From Anaerofustis butyriciformans (lineage in GTDB: Bacteria; Bacillota; Clostridia; Eubacteriales; Anaerofustaceae), in contig NZ_JAYFFH010000001.1 in the NCBI RefSeq assembly GCF_036289385.1, forward strand, positions 558,001 to 622,000: DNA of 64,000 nucleotides, read 5' to 3'. How positions within the stretch are numbered: position 1 is the stretch's first letter; each line of letters begins with the position of its first letter. Shown in pieces: positions 13,186-22,482 of this stretch. The position numbers and the translations under genes are program-made. A model generated the notes under the pieces. It worked only from the letters and a program-made list of their open reading frames with translations, was not told where the DNA came from and searched no databases.

Positions 13186-16116
13186 TTAGTTTAATTTATT
13201 CTTCTTAATTAATACAAAACTTATTGTTACAGAAGCAATAGCTGAAAGAACAAATAATGAAGTCCATAAAGCTATATTATTTTCATCAGCTGTGTTAACT
13301 GTTTCAACACTTCTGCTTTGAGCATTATTATCACTACTTTGACTTTGTGAAGCTATAGCAGAATCTTCTGATTTACTTACTTCTACATTACCTTTATCAT
13401 CTGATGAACCGGTATTATCATTATTATTTGATATAACATTATTACTATTACTATCATTATCGTTTGTATTGTTAGCATCATCTTTTGGATCATCTGTTGT
13501 AGATGTACTATTGTTATTATTATTGTCTGCATCGTTTAATGCAATAACATAAGGAGAGAATCCATCAACATCTATTTTTACTTGACCATCTTCTACTTTA
13601 GCTTTAAATGTTTCTGTAAATACTACGCCATCAACTTCAGCAAAATGAAGTACAACAACCTCTTCATTATTGTATTTTTCATCTACATTAAAACCAAGTG
13701 AAACACTTTGTCCTTCTTCTAATTCATTACTTAAAGAAATATCATATACACCTAAAATTGTATTATTTTCTACTCCTGCAGTTAATTGATCATAATGACT
13801 ATCTTGTTCGTTAATTTCTTCAACTAATAACTCTGTATCAGTAGGTAAAACACCATCAACAAAGATACCTGTATCTTTATCTTCAAGTTGTTGTTCTATA
13901 ACTTCAACTTTATTATCTTCATTACCGTTATTAGATGAACCGTCTGTATTTCCTTGATTATCACCTTCTTCAGGTTTTGTAACATCTCCGCCATCACCTG
14001 ATTGATCTCCATTGTCAGGATCAGTCACAGATGAACCAGAATCACCACCGCCTTGAGAAGTGTTGTCATCTTTATCAGGATTAGTAACTTCACTATTATC
14101 ATTATCTTCTTTCACAACAACATTAACTGTTGCAGTAGCACTCTTTGTAGAATCAAGAGTTGAAACGGCTTTAACTGTTATTGTTTTAGCTGTTTCATCT
14201 GAAGCAATTTTTAATAAACCTGTAGAACTTATTTTTGTATCAGAGCTTTTTTGTCCGCTTATACTCCATTTTACTGTTTGAGCAGGACTTCCAGTTCCTG
14301 TTACAGAAACACCAAAAGTTTTACTACTTCCTTGCTCTAAATCAATAGTTGTTGGATTAATAGCAACTTTACTTACAGTTACAGGGTCTTTTACTGTTAT
14401 TTTTTGAGTAACATTTTTTGTAACTCCGTCATATGTATAGCTAATTGTTATGCTTGTTGTTCCTGTTTTTAAAGCAGATGTTGAATATTTTACATTTTTT
14501 GTAACATCACTTGTACTTCCATCACTGAATTTTGCCTTTACAACCATTCCTGTTGCATCAAAAGTTTCTCCAGCTGTGTATGTTGTTTTCTTTGGTGCAG
14601 TTGAAATTGAAATTGATGACAATGTTTTACTTACAGTCGCGCTTCCATTATTTACAATAGTAACATAATCAGAAGAAATATAAGCATACATATTATCAAA
14701 ATCATATTTACCACTACTGCTTATTGCTGTTCTACCTGAATTTAACGCAGGTTCACTTTGAATTTTGTAGAATGAATTTGTAGCTTTTGAATTTAAAATT
14801 AAAACAGCATAATTTGAATATGTATCAGTATTATATAATACTTTACCTGATGTGCTTGCACTGTTTCTTACATTAACACTATTATGAACTGTATTAATTG
14901 TATCTTTTATACCAATCGTATATTTTCCTTCGTCTTTTCTTCCACCATTTTTATCTAAAGAATATGCCATATTTGCAGCTTTTTCACCCCAATATGGGTC
15001 AGAAGCATAGCTCACGTTAATACCGCTTCCTTTATTACCTAAAAATCCACCTTTCATTCTCCAGTCATTTGGATTAAGATAACCTTTTGACATATAAGAT
15101 TCAGTAAATTGTTTTATACATTCATCAATACTTGCATATGTATTAGCACTTGTTCCAGGAGAACTATCAACGGCATTTAAACCAAATAAGTTATTTTTTT
15201 CTTTACAAATTGTACTTGTTCCCCATGCACTTTCATTACCGGCTACACCAATAGATAAAAGAGCATTTACACCATATGTATTTTGATATTTTAAGAATGT
15301 ACTTGCAGTATTTTTCATCTTTGAAGAAGATGATGTATAATCACTTATTCTTACATTTAATAATGTATTTAATGAACTTGAACTATATGATGTTTCACTT
15401 CTTAAAGGAAGGTATTGAAAATAATTATAGTATGGATTACTTTTATTTACAGAATTTGTACGTACACCTTTAGTATAATCATTAAGCATAGTACTATAAC
15501 TTGTATAGAAATAATGTCCATCATAACTATAATAAGTCGTTCCGCTCTTCAAATATGATGGAGCTTTGCCATTATCCAAAGATGTAGCATGTCCAGGTGT
15601 AGTCATATCACATGTAATATAATGAATAAGTCTTCCACCTGATACTTTATAACAACTTGAAGATTTTGCACTAGAAAAATCAATAACTTGTACATCATCG
15701 GCATCTACCCAACCAACAACACCTGAAAGCATGAATTTAACTTTTCCGTTACTTGTTCCTAAATAAGCCGCATCTGCACCATAAGCACCATTAGTATATC
15801 CGGAAACGCCAGTTGAAACTTCTGTATAATTAGTTACTGCATTACCTTTTGTTCTAAAGTTTACAATTTTTACAGAAGAACTTCTTGCACTAAAAGTTGA
15901 AACTCCGTTACTTTCAACTTTTCCACTATCGTCGTCTTCTACATTAAAAACATCCCCATCAGTGTCTACACCAGTAGCCTGATCAAGTTTTGTTTGGTTT
16001 TCGTCTTCTAATCCCGAAGCAGCATTTACAACACCGAAATTTTGAAAACTAAAAACCATTAATAAACATAAAATTGTTAAAATAAAAGTTCCTAAATTTT
16101 TTCTTATTTTTGTCAC
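13186..16116 (-). CDS. Secreted glucosaminidase with SH3-like and Ig-like domains
   Basis: A 976-residue surface hydrolase expected to cut peptidoglycan at N-acetylglucosamine. A signal peptide (about 1-32) precedes the N-terminal region. The catalytic LytD-type glucosaminidase domain (about 265-395) has the Glu in VAGNESAWG (Glu295) and KNNLFGLNA. An SH3-like segment follows (about 405-490, SVNVRNSAST), then a group-3 Ig-like domain (about 500-576) and a group-2 Ig-like domain (about 580-668). An Asp/Ser/Asn-rich linker, a beta-rich domain (about 745-860) and a second linker come before the membrane segment (about 947-968) and KKNKLN. The expected sorting motif is degenerate (ETVNTADENN instead of PxTG). 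The start is GTG at 16116 after AAGGGGGG. Confidence 0.85.
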   Translation of the reverse strand: MTKIRKNLGTFILTILCLLMVFSFQNFGVVNAASGLEDENQTKLDQATGVDTDGDVFNVEDDDSGKVESNGVSTFSARSSSVKIVNFRTKGNAVTNYTEVSTGVSGYTNGAYGADAAYLGTSNGKVKFMLSGVVGWVDADDVQVIDFSSAKSSSCYKVSGGRLIHYITCDMTTPGHATSLDNGKAPSYLKSGTTYYSYDGHYFYTSYSTMLNDYTKGVRTNSVNKSNPYYNYFQYLPLRSETSYSSSSLNTLLNVRISDYTSSSSKMKNTASTFLKYQNTYGVNALLSIGVAGNESAWGTSTICKEKNNLFGLNAVDSSPGTSANTYASIDECIKQFTESYMSKGYLNPNDWRMKGGFLGNKGSGINVSYASDPYWGEKAANMAYSLDKNGGRKDEGKYTIGIKDTINTVHNSVNVRNSASTSGKVLYNTDTYSNYAVLILNSKATNSFYKIQSEPALNSGRTAISSSGKYDFDNMYAYISSDYVTIVNNGSATVSKTLSSISISTAPKKTTYTAGETFDATGMVVKAKFSDGSTSDVTKNVKYSTSALKTGTTSITISYTYDGVTKNVTQKITVKDPVTVSKVAINPTTIDLEQGSSKTFGVSVTGTGSPAQTVKWSISGQKSSDTKISSTGLLKIASDETAKTITVKAVSTLDSTKSATATVNVVVKEDNDNSEVTNPDKDDNTSQGGGDSGSSVTDPDNGDQSGDGGDVTKPEEGDNQGNTDGSSNNGNEDNKVEVIEQQLEDKDTGIFVDGVLPTDTELLVEEINEQDSHYDQLTAGVENNTILGVYDISLSNELEEGQSVSLGFNVDEKYNNEEVVVLHFAEVDGVVFTETFKAKVEDGQVKIDVDGFSPYVIALNDADNNNNNSTSTTDDPKDDANNTNDNDSNSNNVISNNNDNTGSSDDKGNVEVSKSEDSAIASQSQSSDNNAQSRSVETVNTADENNIALWTSLFVLSAIASVTISFVLIKKNKLN

Positions 16117-16546
16117 GGTCGTACCCCCCTTAAAGCTTAATCCTCTTTAGACAATAATCTACAATAAATATATCATTTTTTCCATTTTTTTTCAATTAAA
16201 AGTTACATAATACACACAAATTTCACATAAAAAAATAACTATATACTATATATTGTACATATATTACATACAAACACAATCGTAAATATAGTTATTACAT
16301 TTTTATATATTGTTTGTAACATTATTTTTATATAAAATATTTGTTATATATAAAAATAATGCAAAAACCTCCTTACTTTTTAGTCATTTTAAAAGATATA
16401 TAACTTTATATTCTGTAAAATTTTTATTTCATTAAAACTTACTATTCGTTAAATATTAATATATGTATACTATCACCTACCCTATCTTACTATCTGAAAT
16501 ATCATATAAGCTTATATATATTTCAAACATATAATTATTTTTAAAT
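16117..16546. other. AT-rich intergenic region upstream of the glucosaminidase gene
   Basis: I see no gene or structured RNA of a known class. It should hold the minus-strand promoter of the glucosaminidase gene. One inverted repeat, AATAACTATA near 16230 and TATAGTTATT near 16290, could form a long hairpin in the leader. The rest is low-complexity AT sequence. Confidence 0.5.
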
Positions 16547-16571
16547 AAAAAAAAGCATCATTAAATGATGC
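16547..16571 (-). terminator. Terminator of the NhaC-type gene
   Basis: GCATCATT/AATGATGC with a one-base centre is followed by eight T on the minus strand. Confidence 0.85.
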
Positions 16572-16597
16572 TTTTTATTGTATTTGAAATATTTTTA

Positions 16598-18208
16598 TTA
16601 TTTATTTTTAGTTATATTCTTTATAGCATATAAAACAGCTACCATTAGTACTATACCAATAGGAAGTGATACCCATGCTGTTTGAACAAAACCTGCAATA
16701 ATGTATGTTACAAAGGATACGGCTGCTACAGTCATAGCATAAGGAAGCTGAGTCGATACATGATTGACATGATCACATCTTGCACCGGCTGAAGACATAA
16801 TTGTCGTGTCGGAAATAGGAGAACAATGGTCTCCACATACAGCACCGGCCATACATGCAGAAATTGATACGATCATTAGTTGAGGATTTGAATTAGCAAA
16901 TACAGAAACTACTATCGGAATAAGTATACCAAACGTTCCCCAAGATGTACCCGTTGCAAAAGATAAAAAACATCCAACCAAAAATATGATTGCCGGCAAA
17001 AAGTTCATTAAAGAAGCTGCGTTATTTTGCATCATACCTCCAACAAATTCAGCAGCTCCCAAACTATCTGTCATAGCTTTCAATGTCCAAGCAAAAGTCA
17101 AAATCAAAATAGCAGGAACCATAGCTTTAAACCCTTCTGGAATACAATCCATACATTCATTGAATTTCAAAACTTTTCTTGCAACATATAAAATAACAGT
17201 TATAAACAAAGCAAATATACTACCTATAGATAATCCCACAGATGCATCACTGTTTGAAAAGGCTTCTATAAATCCTGCTCCGGAAAACAAACCGCCAGTA
17301 TAAACCATTCCAATAATACAACATATTATAAGAGAAATTATAGGAATAACCAAATCTATTACTTTGCCCTTTTCATTTACATCACTATATTCTTCTTCAA
17401 CAAACCCCGAATTTAAAATAGAATGCAAATCTCCTTTTGATGCATTTTCCTCATGTTTTTTCATAGGACCATAATCAAATTTGAGTAAAACCAAAGAAAT
17501 CATCATTGTAATTGTCAAAAATGCATAAAAGTTAAAAGGAATTGCCTGAATAAATACAGAAAACCCATCTTCCCCCGGAACAAATCCAGTCACAGCAGCA
17601 GCCCATGAAGATATAGGAGCAATAATACAAACAGGAGCTGCCGTAGCATCTATAAGATAAGCAAGCTTTGCTCTTGATACTTTATGTTTATCTGTTATTG
17701 GTCTCATAACGCTACCAACAGTCAAACAATTAAAATAATCATCTATAAAAATTAATACACCTAATAAAATCGTTGCTAGTTGAGCACCTGCACGTGTTTT
17801 TATTTTTTTACTTGCCCAGTTACCAAAAGCAGCAGAACCGCCTGCTTTATTCATTAAGGCAACCATTCCTCCAAGAACAACAAGGAAAATTAAAATACCT
17901 ACATTGTAACTGTCTGAAAGAACAGCAATAATACCATCATTTAATACATGAGTTACAGTTCCTTCAAAACTACCTGCAGCATAAAAAATACCGCCAAAAA
18001 CAATACCTATAAATAATGAACTGTAAACTTCTTTTGTAATAAGTGCAAGAACAATAGCAATAATTGGAGGAACTAAAGACCAGAAAGTTGCATACATAGC
18101 TGGTTTAGCTGCTTCAGTTGTTTCTGCACCTAAGATTGGGAATACTAACATTAAAATAAGCATAAAGCTAGCAATACCCGTCATTAATTTCTTCTTTGAA
18201 ATTTTCAT
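16598..18208 (-). CDS. NhaC-family Na+/H+ antiporter-type transporter under lysine riboswitch control
   Basis: A 536-residue protein with about a dozen membrane segments. Family blocks include FIDDYFNCLTVGSVMRPITDKH, IDATAAPVCIIAPISSWAA, FATGTSWGTFGILIPI and CGDHCSPISDTTIMSSAGA. The ATG at 18208 follows AAGGGGTG. Members of this family behind lysine riboswitches are thought to carry lysine (often called LysW/YvsH-like), and a clear lysine riboswitch with terminator lies upstream. Lysine, rather than sodium-proton exchange alone, is therefore the likely substrate. The gene is monocistronic. Confidence 0.88.
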   Translation of the reverse strand: MKISKKKLMTGIASFMLILMLVFPILGAETTEAAKPAMYATFWSLVPPIIAIVLALITKEVYSSLFIGIVFGGIFYAAGSFEGTVTHVLNDGIIAVLSDSYNVGILIFLVVLGGMVALMNKAGGSAAFGNWASKKIKTRAGAQLATILLGVLIFIDDYFNCLTVGSVMRPITDKHKVSRAKLAYLIDATAAPVCIIAPISSWAAAVTGFVPGEDGFSVFIQAIPFNFYAFLTITMMISLVLLKFDYGPMKKHEENASKGDLHSILNSGFVEEEYSDVNEKGKVIDLVIPIISLIICCIIGMVYTGGLFSGAGFIEAFSNSDASVGLSIGSIFALFITVILYVARKVLKFNECMDCIPEGFKAMVPAILILTFAWTLKAMTDSLGAAEFVGGMMQNNAASLMNFLPAIIFLVGCFLSFATGTSWGTFGILIPIVVSVFANSNPQLMIVSISACMAGAVCGDHCSPISDTTIMSSAGARCDHVNHVSTQLPYAMTVAAVSFVTYIIAGFVQTAWVSLPIGIVLMVAVLYAIKNITKNK

Positions 18209-18252
18209 AGTACACCCCTTCAATTTTATTTAAATTATGTAAATAAATACAA

Positions 18253-18470
18253 ATAAAAAAGCCTTAAATGACATCACTTTAGGACGCATTCATGGCAAAA
18301 TAAATTTACTATAGATAGCGCTCCACAATCGTGACAGTATATTACATATTATATAATATACCAGAATATAAATTATTTGGGTAATTTATACTCTTCGGCA
18401 GTATCCCCTTTCCTTTATATAAATCCCAAAATACAATATAAAGTACTGATGAACACCGCACCTCTATCAT
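18253..18470 (-). promoter_or_regulatory. Lysine riboswitch (L box) with terminator
   Basis: On the minus strand the L-box landmarks appear in order: AGAGGTGCGG, TCATCAGTA, AAGGAAAGGGGATACTGCCG, CTGTCACGATTGTGGAGCG and CTATC (aptamer about 18312-18468). A CCTAAAGTGA/TCATTTAAGG hairpin with a T-run (18253-18283) follows as the expression platform. This class turns transcription off when lysine binds. A -35-like TTGACA lies at 18514-18519. Confidence 0.9.
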
Positions 18471-18545
18471 TTTTATATATTTACCTTTCTTTTTTAACAT
18501 TTTTACATAATATTGTCAAGTTATATTTTATATATAATAAATTTA

Positions 18546-19040
18546 TCAAAAAATTTTCTTTTTCCCACTTAACATTATATAGTCATCTTTGTTTTCCTTA
18601 TAAATTTCAAACCCATATTTTAAATATAAATCCTTTGCATAATTATCTTTACTTACAGATAAAGATACATTATTATACATTGGTCTTAAATTTAGTAAAA
18701 ATATTTTTAATAAATTTTCTCCAATACCTTTATTTCTGTAACTTTTTTCTACAGACATACATAATTCAGGAATCTCTTTCGAAACATATCCATATCCATG
18801 TATATTATCATCAAACAATATGCTCCAAATCATAGCAATAATTTTTCCTTTATGTTCACATACATAACAAATATCTTTATTTAATTTGAAATTCTCATAA
18901 TATATTTTAATATTTGGATCTTTTAAAATATCTTTTGAAATTGTAATATTATTTCCAACATAAATTGCATAATAAGTAAAATCTTTCAAAAAAGATACTT
19001 CATTACTTTTTATTTTTCTTATCTTATAGTCTTTATTCAT
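18546..19040 (-). CDS. GNAT-family N-acetyltransferase
   Basis: A 164-residue acetyl-CoA-dependent acetyltransferase. Motif A is the pantetheine-binding VEKSYRNKGIGENLLKIFL (R-x-K-G-I-G), preceded by a CYVCEHKGKIIAMIWSI strand pair and followed by VSKDNYAKDLYLKYGFEIYKE, the typical GNAT C-terminal part. The ATG at 19040 follows GAAGGTT; an upstream TTG at 19055 is less likely. The substrate is unknown. Confidence 0.82.
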   Translation of the reverse strand: MNKDYKIRKIKSNEVSFLKDFTYYAIYVGNNITISKDILKDPNIKIYYENFKLNKDICYVCEHKGKIIAMIWSILFDDNIHGYGYVSKEIPELCMSVEKSYRNKGIGENLLKIFLLNLRPMYNNVSLSVSKDNYAKDLYLKYGFEIYKENKDDYIMLSGKKKIF

Positions 19041-19053
19041 ATATTTAACCTTC

Positions 19054-19085
19054 AAAAAAAGGCACTTTTATAAGTGCCTTTTTTT
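19054..19085 (-). terminator. Terminator of ppdK
   Basis: GGCACTT/AAGTGCC with a four-base loop is flanked by A- and T-runs, so it is bidirectional in form. It lies between ppdK and the GNAT gene. Confidence 0.88.
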
Positions 19086-19090
19086 AATAT

Positions 19091-21724
19091 TTATTTTTTA
19101 GAATTTTTTATTCTTGCTTGAGCAGCCGCTAGTCTTGCAATAGGAACTCTAAATGGAGAACATGATACATAGTCAAGTCCTACACTATCAAAGAATTCTA
19201 TACTTGCAGGATCCCCACCTTGTTCACCACAAACACCGCAGTGAAGCTCAGGATTAACTGATCTACCTTTTTTAACTGCCATATCAACAAGTTGACCAAC
19301 ACCTTCAGTATCAATTGTTGCAAATGGATCTTTAGGGAAAATACCTTTTTCAATATATTCTTTAATATAAACTCCGGCATCATCTCTACTAAATCCATAT
19401 GTCATTTGTGTTAAGTCATTTGTACCAAATGAATAGAATTCAGCAACTTTTGCAAGTTGATCAGAAGTTAAAGCAGCTCTTGGTATTTCAATCATAGTAC
19501 CAACTTTGTAATCAATTTTAATTCCTGTTTCTTTAAATATATCATTTACAGTTTCTCTTATTCTGTCAATTACATATTTAAGTTCTAAATAACTACCTGC
19601 TAAAGGCACCATTATTTCAGGAGTAATATCTAAATTATCTTCTTGTTTTGCTTCAATTGCAGCCATTATAATAGCTCTTGTTTGCATATTTGCAATTTCA
19701 GGATAAGTAACAGCAAGTCTACAACCTCTATGACCAAGCATTGGGTTTAGTTCATGAAGTTCATTTACTCTTGCTTTCAATTCTTCAAATGTTAATCCCA
19801 TATCTTTTGCAAGTTGCTTGATATCTTCATCTTCTTTAGGAAGGAATTCATGTAGTGGTGGGTCAAGAAGTCTGATAACAACTGGTTTTCCGCCCATTGC
19901 TTTGAATAATCCTTTGAAATCATTCTTTTGCATTGGTAAAATTTCAGCTAAAGCTTCTTCTCTTTGAATTAATGTTTTAGCACAGATCATTTTTCTAAAA
20001 GCAAAAATTCTATCAGCTTCAAAGAACATATGCTCTGTTCTACATAATCCGATACCTTCTGCACCATAATTAGCAGCAACAGTTGCATCTTTTACTGTAT
20101 CTGCATTTGTTCTTATCTTAAGTCTTCTTATTTCATCAGCCCATTCCATTACTTTATTAAAGTCATCTGATAAAACAGCATCTACAGTCTTAATTTTTCC
20201 TTCGTATACATTACCTGTTGAACCGTTTATTGATAAGTAATATCCTTCATAGAATATCTTACCGCCTATTTCAACATATTTTTCTTCTTCGTTAACATGG
20301 GCAGCTTCACAACCGGCTACACAACATTTACCCATACCTCTGGCAACAACTGCAGCATGAGATGTCATACCTCCTGTAGCAGTTAAAATACCATTTGCAG
20401 AGTTCATTCCTTCAATGTCTTCAGGAGAAGTTTCTTTTCTAACAAGTAGTACCTCTTCGCCTCTTTCTTTTGCTTCAACAGCGTCTTCTGCTGAGAAGTA
20501 AATTTTACCGCATCCAGCACCAGGAGAAGCAGGAAGACCTTTTGTCAAAGGAATTGCTTTTGCTAACTCATCAGCATCAAATCCTTTATGTAATAATTGA
20601 TTTAATGTAGAAGGCTCAAGTCTTAAGATAGCTTCTTCTTTTGTAATCAAACCTTCTTCAACCATATCTACTGCAACTTTTAATGAAGCTTGAGCAGTTC
20701 TCTTTCCTGAACGTGTTTGAAGTAAGTATAATTTACCTTCTTCAATTGTAAATTCAATATCTTGCATATCTTTGTAATGATTTTCCAAAAGTTTACATGC
20801 ATTTATAAATTCTTCGTAAACTGAAGGCATTACATCTTTTAAAGTATCAATATGTTGAGGTGTTCTAATACCAGCAACAACGTCTTCACCTTGAGCGTTC
20901 ATCAAAAATTCACCGAAAATTTTATTTTCACCTGTTGCAGGGTTTCTCGTAAATGCAACACCTGTTCCTGATGTTTGACCCATATTACCGTAAACCATTG
21001 ATTGAACGTTTACAGCAGTACCAATACGATTTGGTATATCATTTAATTTTCTATAAGCAATAGCTCTTGGATTATTCCATGATTTAAAAATAGCTTCAAC
21101 AGCAGCCATTAATTGTTCTTTTGGATCATCTGGGAATTCATATCCTTTTTGATCTAAGAATAATTCTTTGTATTGTTTTACAACTTGTTTTAAATCAAAA
21201 GTTGTAAGTTCGGTATCATATTTATAACCTTGTTGTTTTTTCCTTGTTGTAAGAATATCTTCGAATAAATTTCTATTCATTCCAAGTGCAACATCACAAA
21301 ACATTTGTATAAAACGTCTATAACTATCATATGCAAATCTTTCGTTTCCTGTTTTCCTTGCTAAAGCTTCAACTGTTCTGTCGTTTAAACCTAAGTTTAA
21401 TATTGTATCAAGCATTCCAGGCATTGATATCTTTGCTCCAGAACGAACTGAAACCAACAATGGATTTTCAACCCCGCCAAACTGTTTTCCTGTTATTTGT
21501 TCAAGTTCAGCTAATTTTTCATAAATCTGATTGACAATTTCTTTGTCAATTTCACAACCTGTTTTGTAATAATCTATACAAGCCTCTGTTGTAATTGTAA
21601 TACCTTGTGGTACTGGTAAACCTATACTTGTCATTTCTGCCAAGTTTGCTCCTTTACCACCAAGTAAATCTCTTTGGCTTGCATTTCCTTCTTTAAAGGC
21701 ATAAACAAATTTTTTAGCACACAT
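19091..21724 (-). CDS. ppdK: Pyruvate, phosphate dikinase
   Basis: An 877-residue cytoplasmic enzyme, normal for the family, that interconverts phosphoenolpyruvate, AMP and diphosphate with pyruvate, ATP and phosphate. The ATP-grasp domain opens with KGANLAEMTSIGLPVPQG. The swivelling phosphohistidine domain has GGMTSHAAVVARGMGK with the catalytic His, and the regulatory Thr two residues before it is present. The C-terminal PEP/pyruvate barrel ends with GVCGEQGGDP, containing the catalytic Cys. It follows AGGAGGATGG. In many Clostridia the regulatory kinase/phosphorylase gene stands beside ppdK, but here an unknown gene does. Confidence 0.97.
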   Translation of the reverse strand: MCAKKFVYAFKEGNASQRDLLGGKGANLAEMTSIGLPVPQGITITTEACIDYYKTGCEIDKEIVNQIYEKLAELEQITGKQFGGVENPLLVSVRSGAKISMPGMLDTILNLGLNDRTVEALARKTGNERFAYDSYRRFIQMFCDVALGMNRNLFEDILTTRKKQQGYKYDTELTTFDLKQVVKQYKELFLDQKGYEFPDDPKEQLMAAVEAIFKSWNNPRAIAYRKLNDIPNRIGTAVNVQSMVYGNMGQTSGTGVAFTRNPATGENKIFGEFLMNAQGEDVVAGIRTPQHIDTLKDVMPSVYEEFINACKLLENHYKDMQDIEFTIEEGKLYLLQTRSGKRTAQASLKVAVDMVEEGLITKEEAILRLEPSTLNQLLHKGFDADELAKAIPLTKGLPASPGAGCGKIYFSAEDAVEAKERGEEVLLVRKETSPEDIEGMNSANGILTATGGMTSHAAVVARGMGKCCVAGCEAAHVNEEEKYVEIGGKIFYEGYYLSINGSTGNVYEGKIKTVDAVLSDDFNKVMEWADEIRRLKIRTNADTVKDATVAANYGAEGIGLCRTEHMFFEADRIFAFRKMICAKTLIQREEALAEILPMQKNDFKGLFKAMGGKPVVIRLLDPPLHEFLPKEDEDIKQLAKDMGLTFEELKARVNELHELNPMLGHRGCRLAVTYPEIANMQTRAIIMAAIEAKQEDNLDITPEIMVPLAGSYLELKYVIDRIRETVNDIFKETGIKIDYKVGTMIEIPRAALTSDQLAKVAEFYSFGTNDLTQMTYGFSRDDAGVYIKEYIEKGIFPKDPFATIDTEGVGQLVDMAVKKGRSVNPELHCGVCGEQGGDPASIEFFDSVGLDYVSCSPFRVPIARLAAAQARIKNSKK

Positions 21725-21811
21725 TTTTAACCATCCTCCTCAATAAATGTTTATGACATTACACAGTAAAAAACTGTAATATTTATAATAAGCTGTAAAA
21801 CAGCATATTAA

Positions 21812-22318
21812 CTAATTTTTATATTGAACTTCAAATCCCTCATAGGCCGGAAGTCTTTTTTCATGAAATCTTTTTAAGATTTCTCTTGCTTCATATGCAA
21901 TAACACCATTTTGTTTTTTATGTCTTGCAAAATATCTTAAATTTTCCAAAGCTTCGTTTGTGTTAAAACCTGTTCTAAGACAAATAACACTTGCTGAATA
22001 TTTAAGTTCATAACTTCCGTTTTTACATTGTTCAAGTAAAAACTCTTTATACTTATCAAAATCTTCCAACATAATATCGATAATAGTCATAATATCTTTA
22101 TTGGTAATGTTTGCATCAACGATACGTTTTTGCTCCAAACATCTTGCTCTGTAATCTATTTTTTCTTTAAAAAGTTCAAGTATATCCCCTTTTTCCTCTA
22201 TTTGTTCTCTAGTCATAGGCTCAATAGTTTTTTTCTTTTCTATTTTCTTTCTAAGCCTTAACTGTTTTTTTTCTTCTTTTTCTCTGTTATGCATGTTGAT
22301 AATATCTTTTAATGACAT
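21812..22318 (-). CDS. Hypothetical 168-residue protein between glyS and ppdK
   Basis: I do not recognise this protein. The first 45 residues are highly charged and probably a single long helix (NREKEEKKQLRLRKKIEKKK). The remainder is predicted all-helical, with paired helices resembling HEAT-type packing (KDIMTIIDIMLEDFDKYKEFLLEQ, ASVICLRTGFNTNEALENLRYFA, YEAREILKRFHEKRLPAYEG). There are no catalytic motifs and no membrane segment. It occupies the spot where many Clostridia have the PPDK regulatory protein or a CBS-domain regulator, but it resembles neither. Confidence 0.65.
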   Translation of the reverse strand: MSLKDIINMHNREKEEKKQLRLRKKIEKKKTIEPMTREQIEEKGDILELFKEKIDYRARCLEQKRIVDANITNKDIMTIIDIMLEDFDKYKEFLLEQCKNGSYELKYSASVICLRTGFNTNEALENLRYFARHKKQNGVIAYEAREILKRFHEKRLPAYEGFEVQYKN

Positions 22319-22413
22319 ACTTTTCTCCTCTAAATATATAATTTAAACTTTTACATTAATTATTAATATTATTTTACTATATTTTTTAAACAATTACAAT
22401 AAAAATACCCTAT

Positions 22414-22461
22414 AAAAAAAATTACACTTGCCATATTTTTCAACTAATATGACAAGTGTAA
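22414..22461 (-). terminator. Terminator of glyS
   Basis: TTACACTTG/CAAGTGTAA, extended by ATATGG/CCATAT-like pairing, is followed by eight T on the minus strand. Confidence 0.8.
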
Positions 22462-22482
22462 CTATTGTTGTTTTATGTTATA

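Noticed and set aside
16230..16300. Inverted repeat upstream of the glucosaminidase gene as a riboswitch
   Set aside because: The arms are simple AT sequence and no known aptamer core (for example cyclic di-GMP) was recognised.
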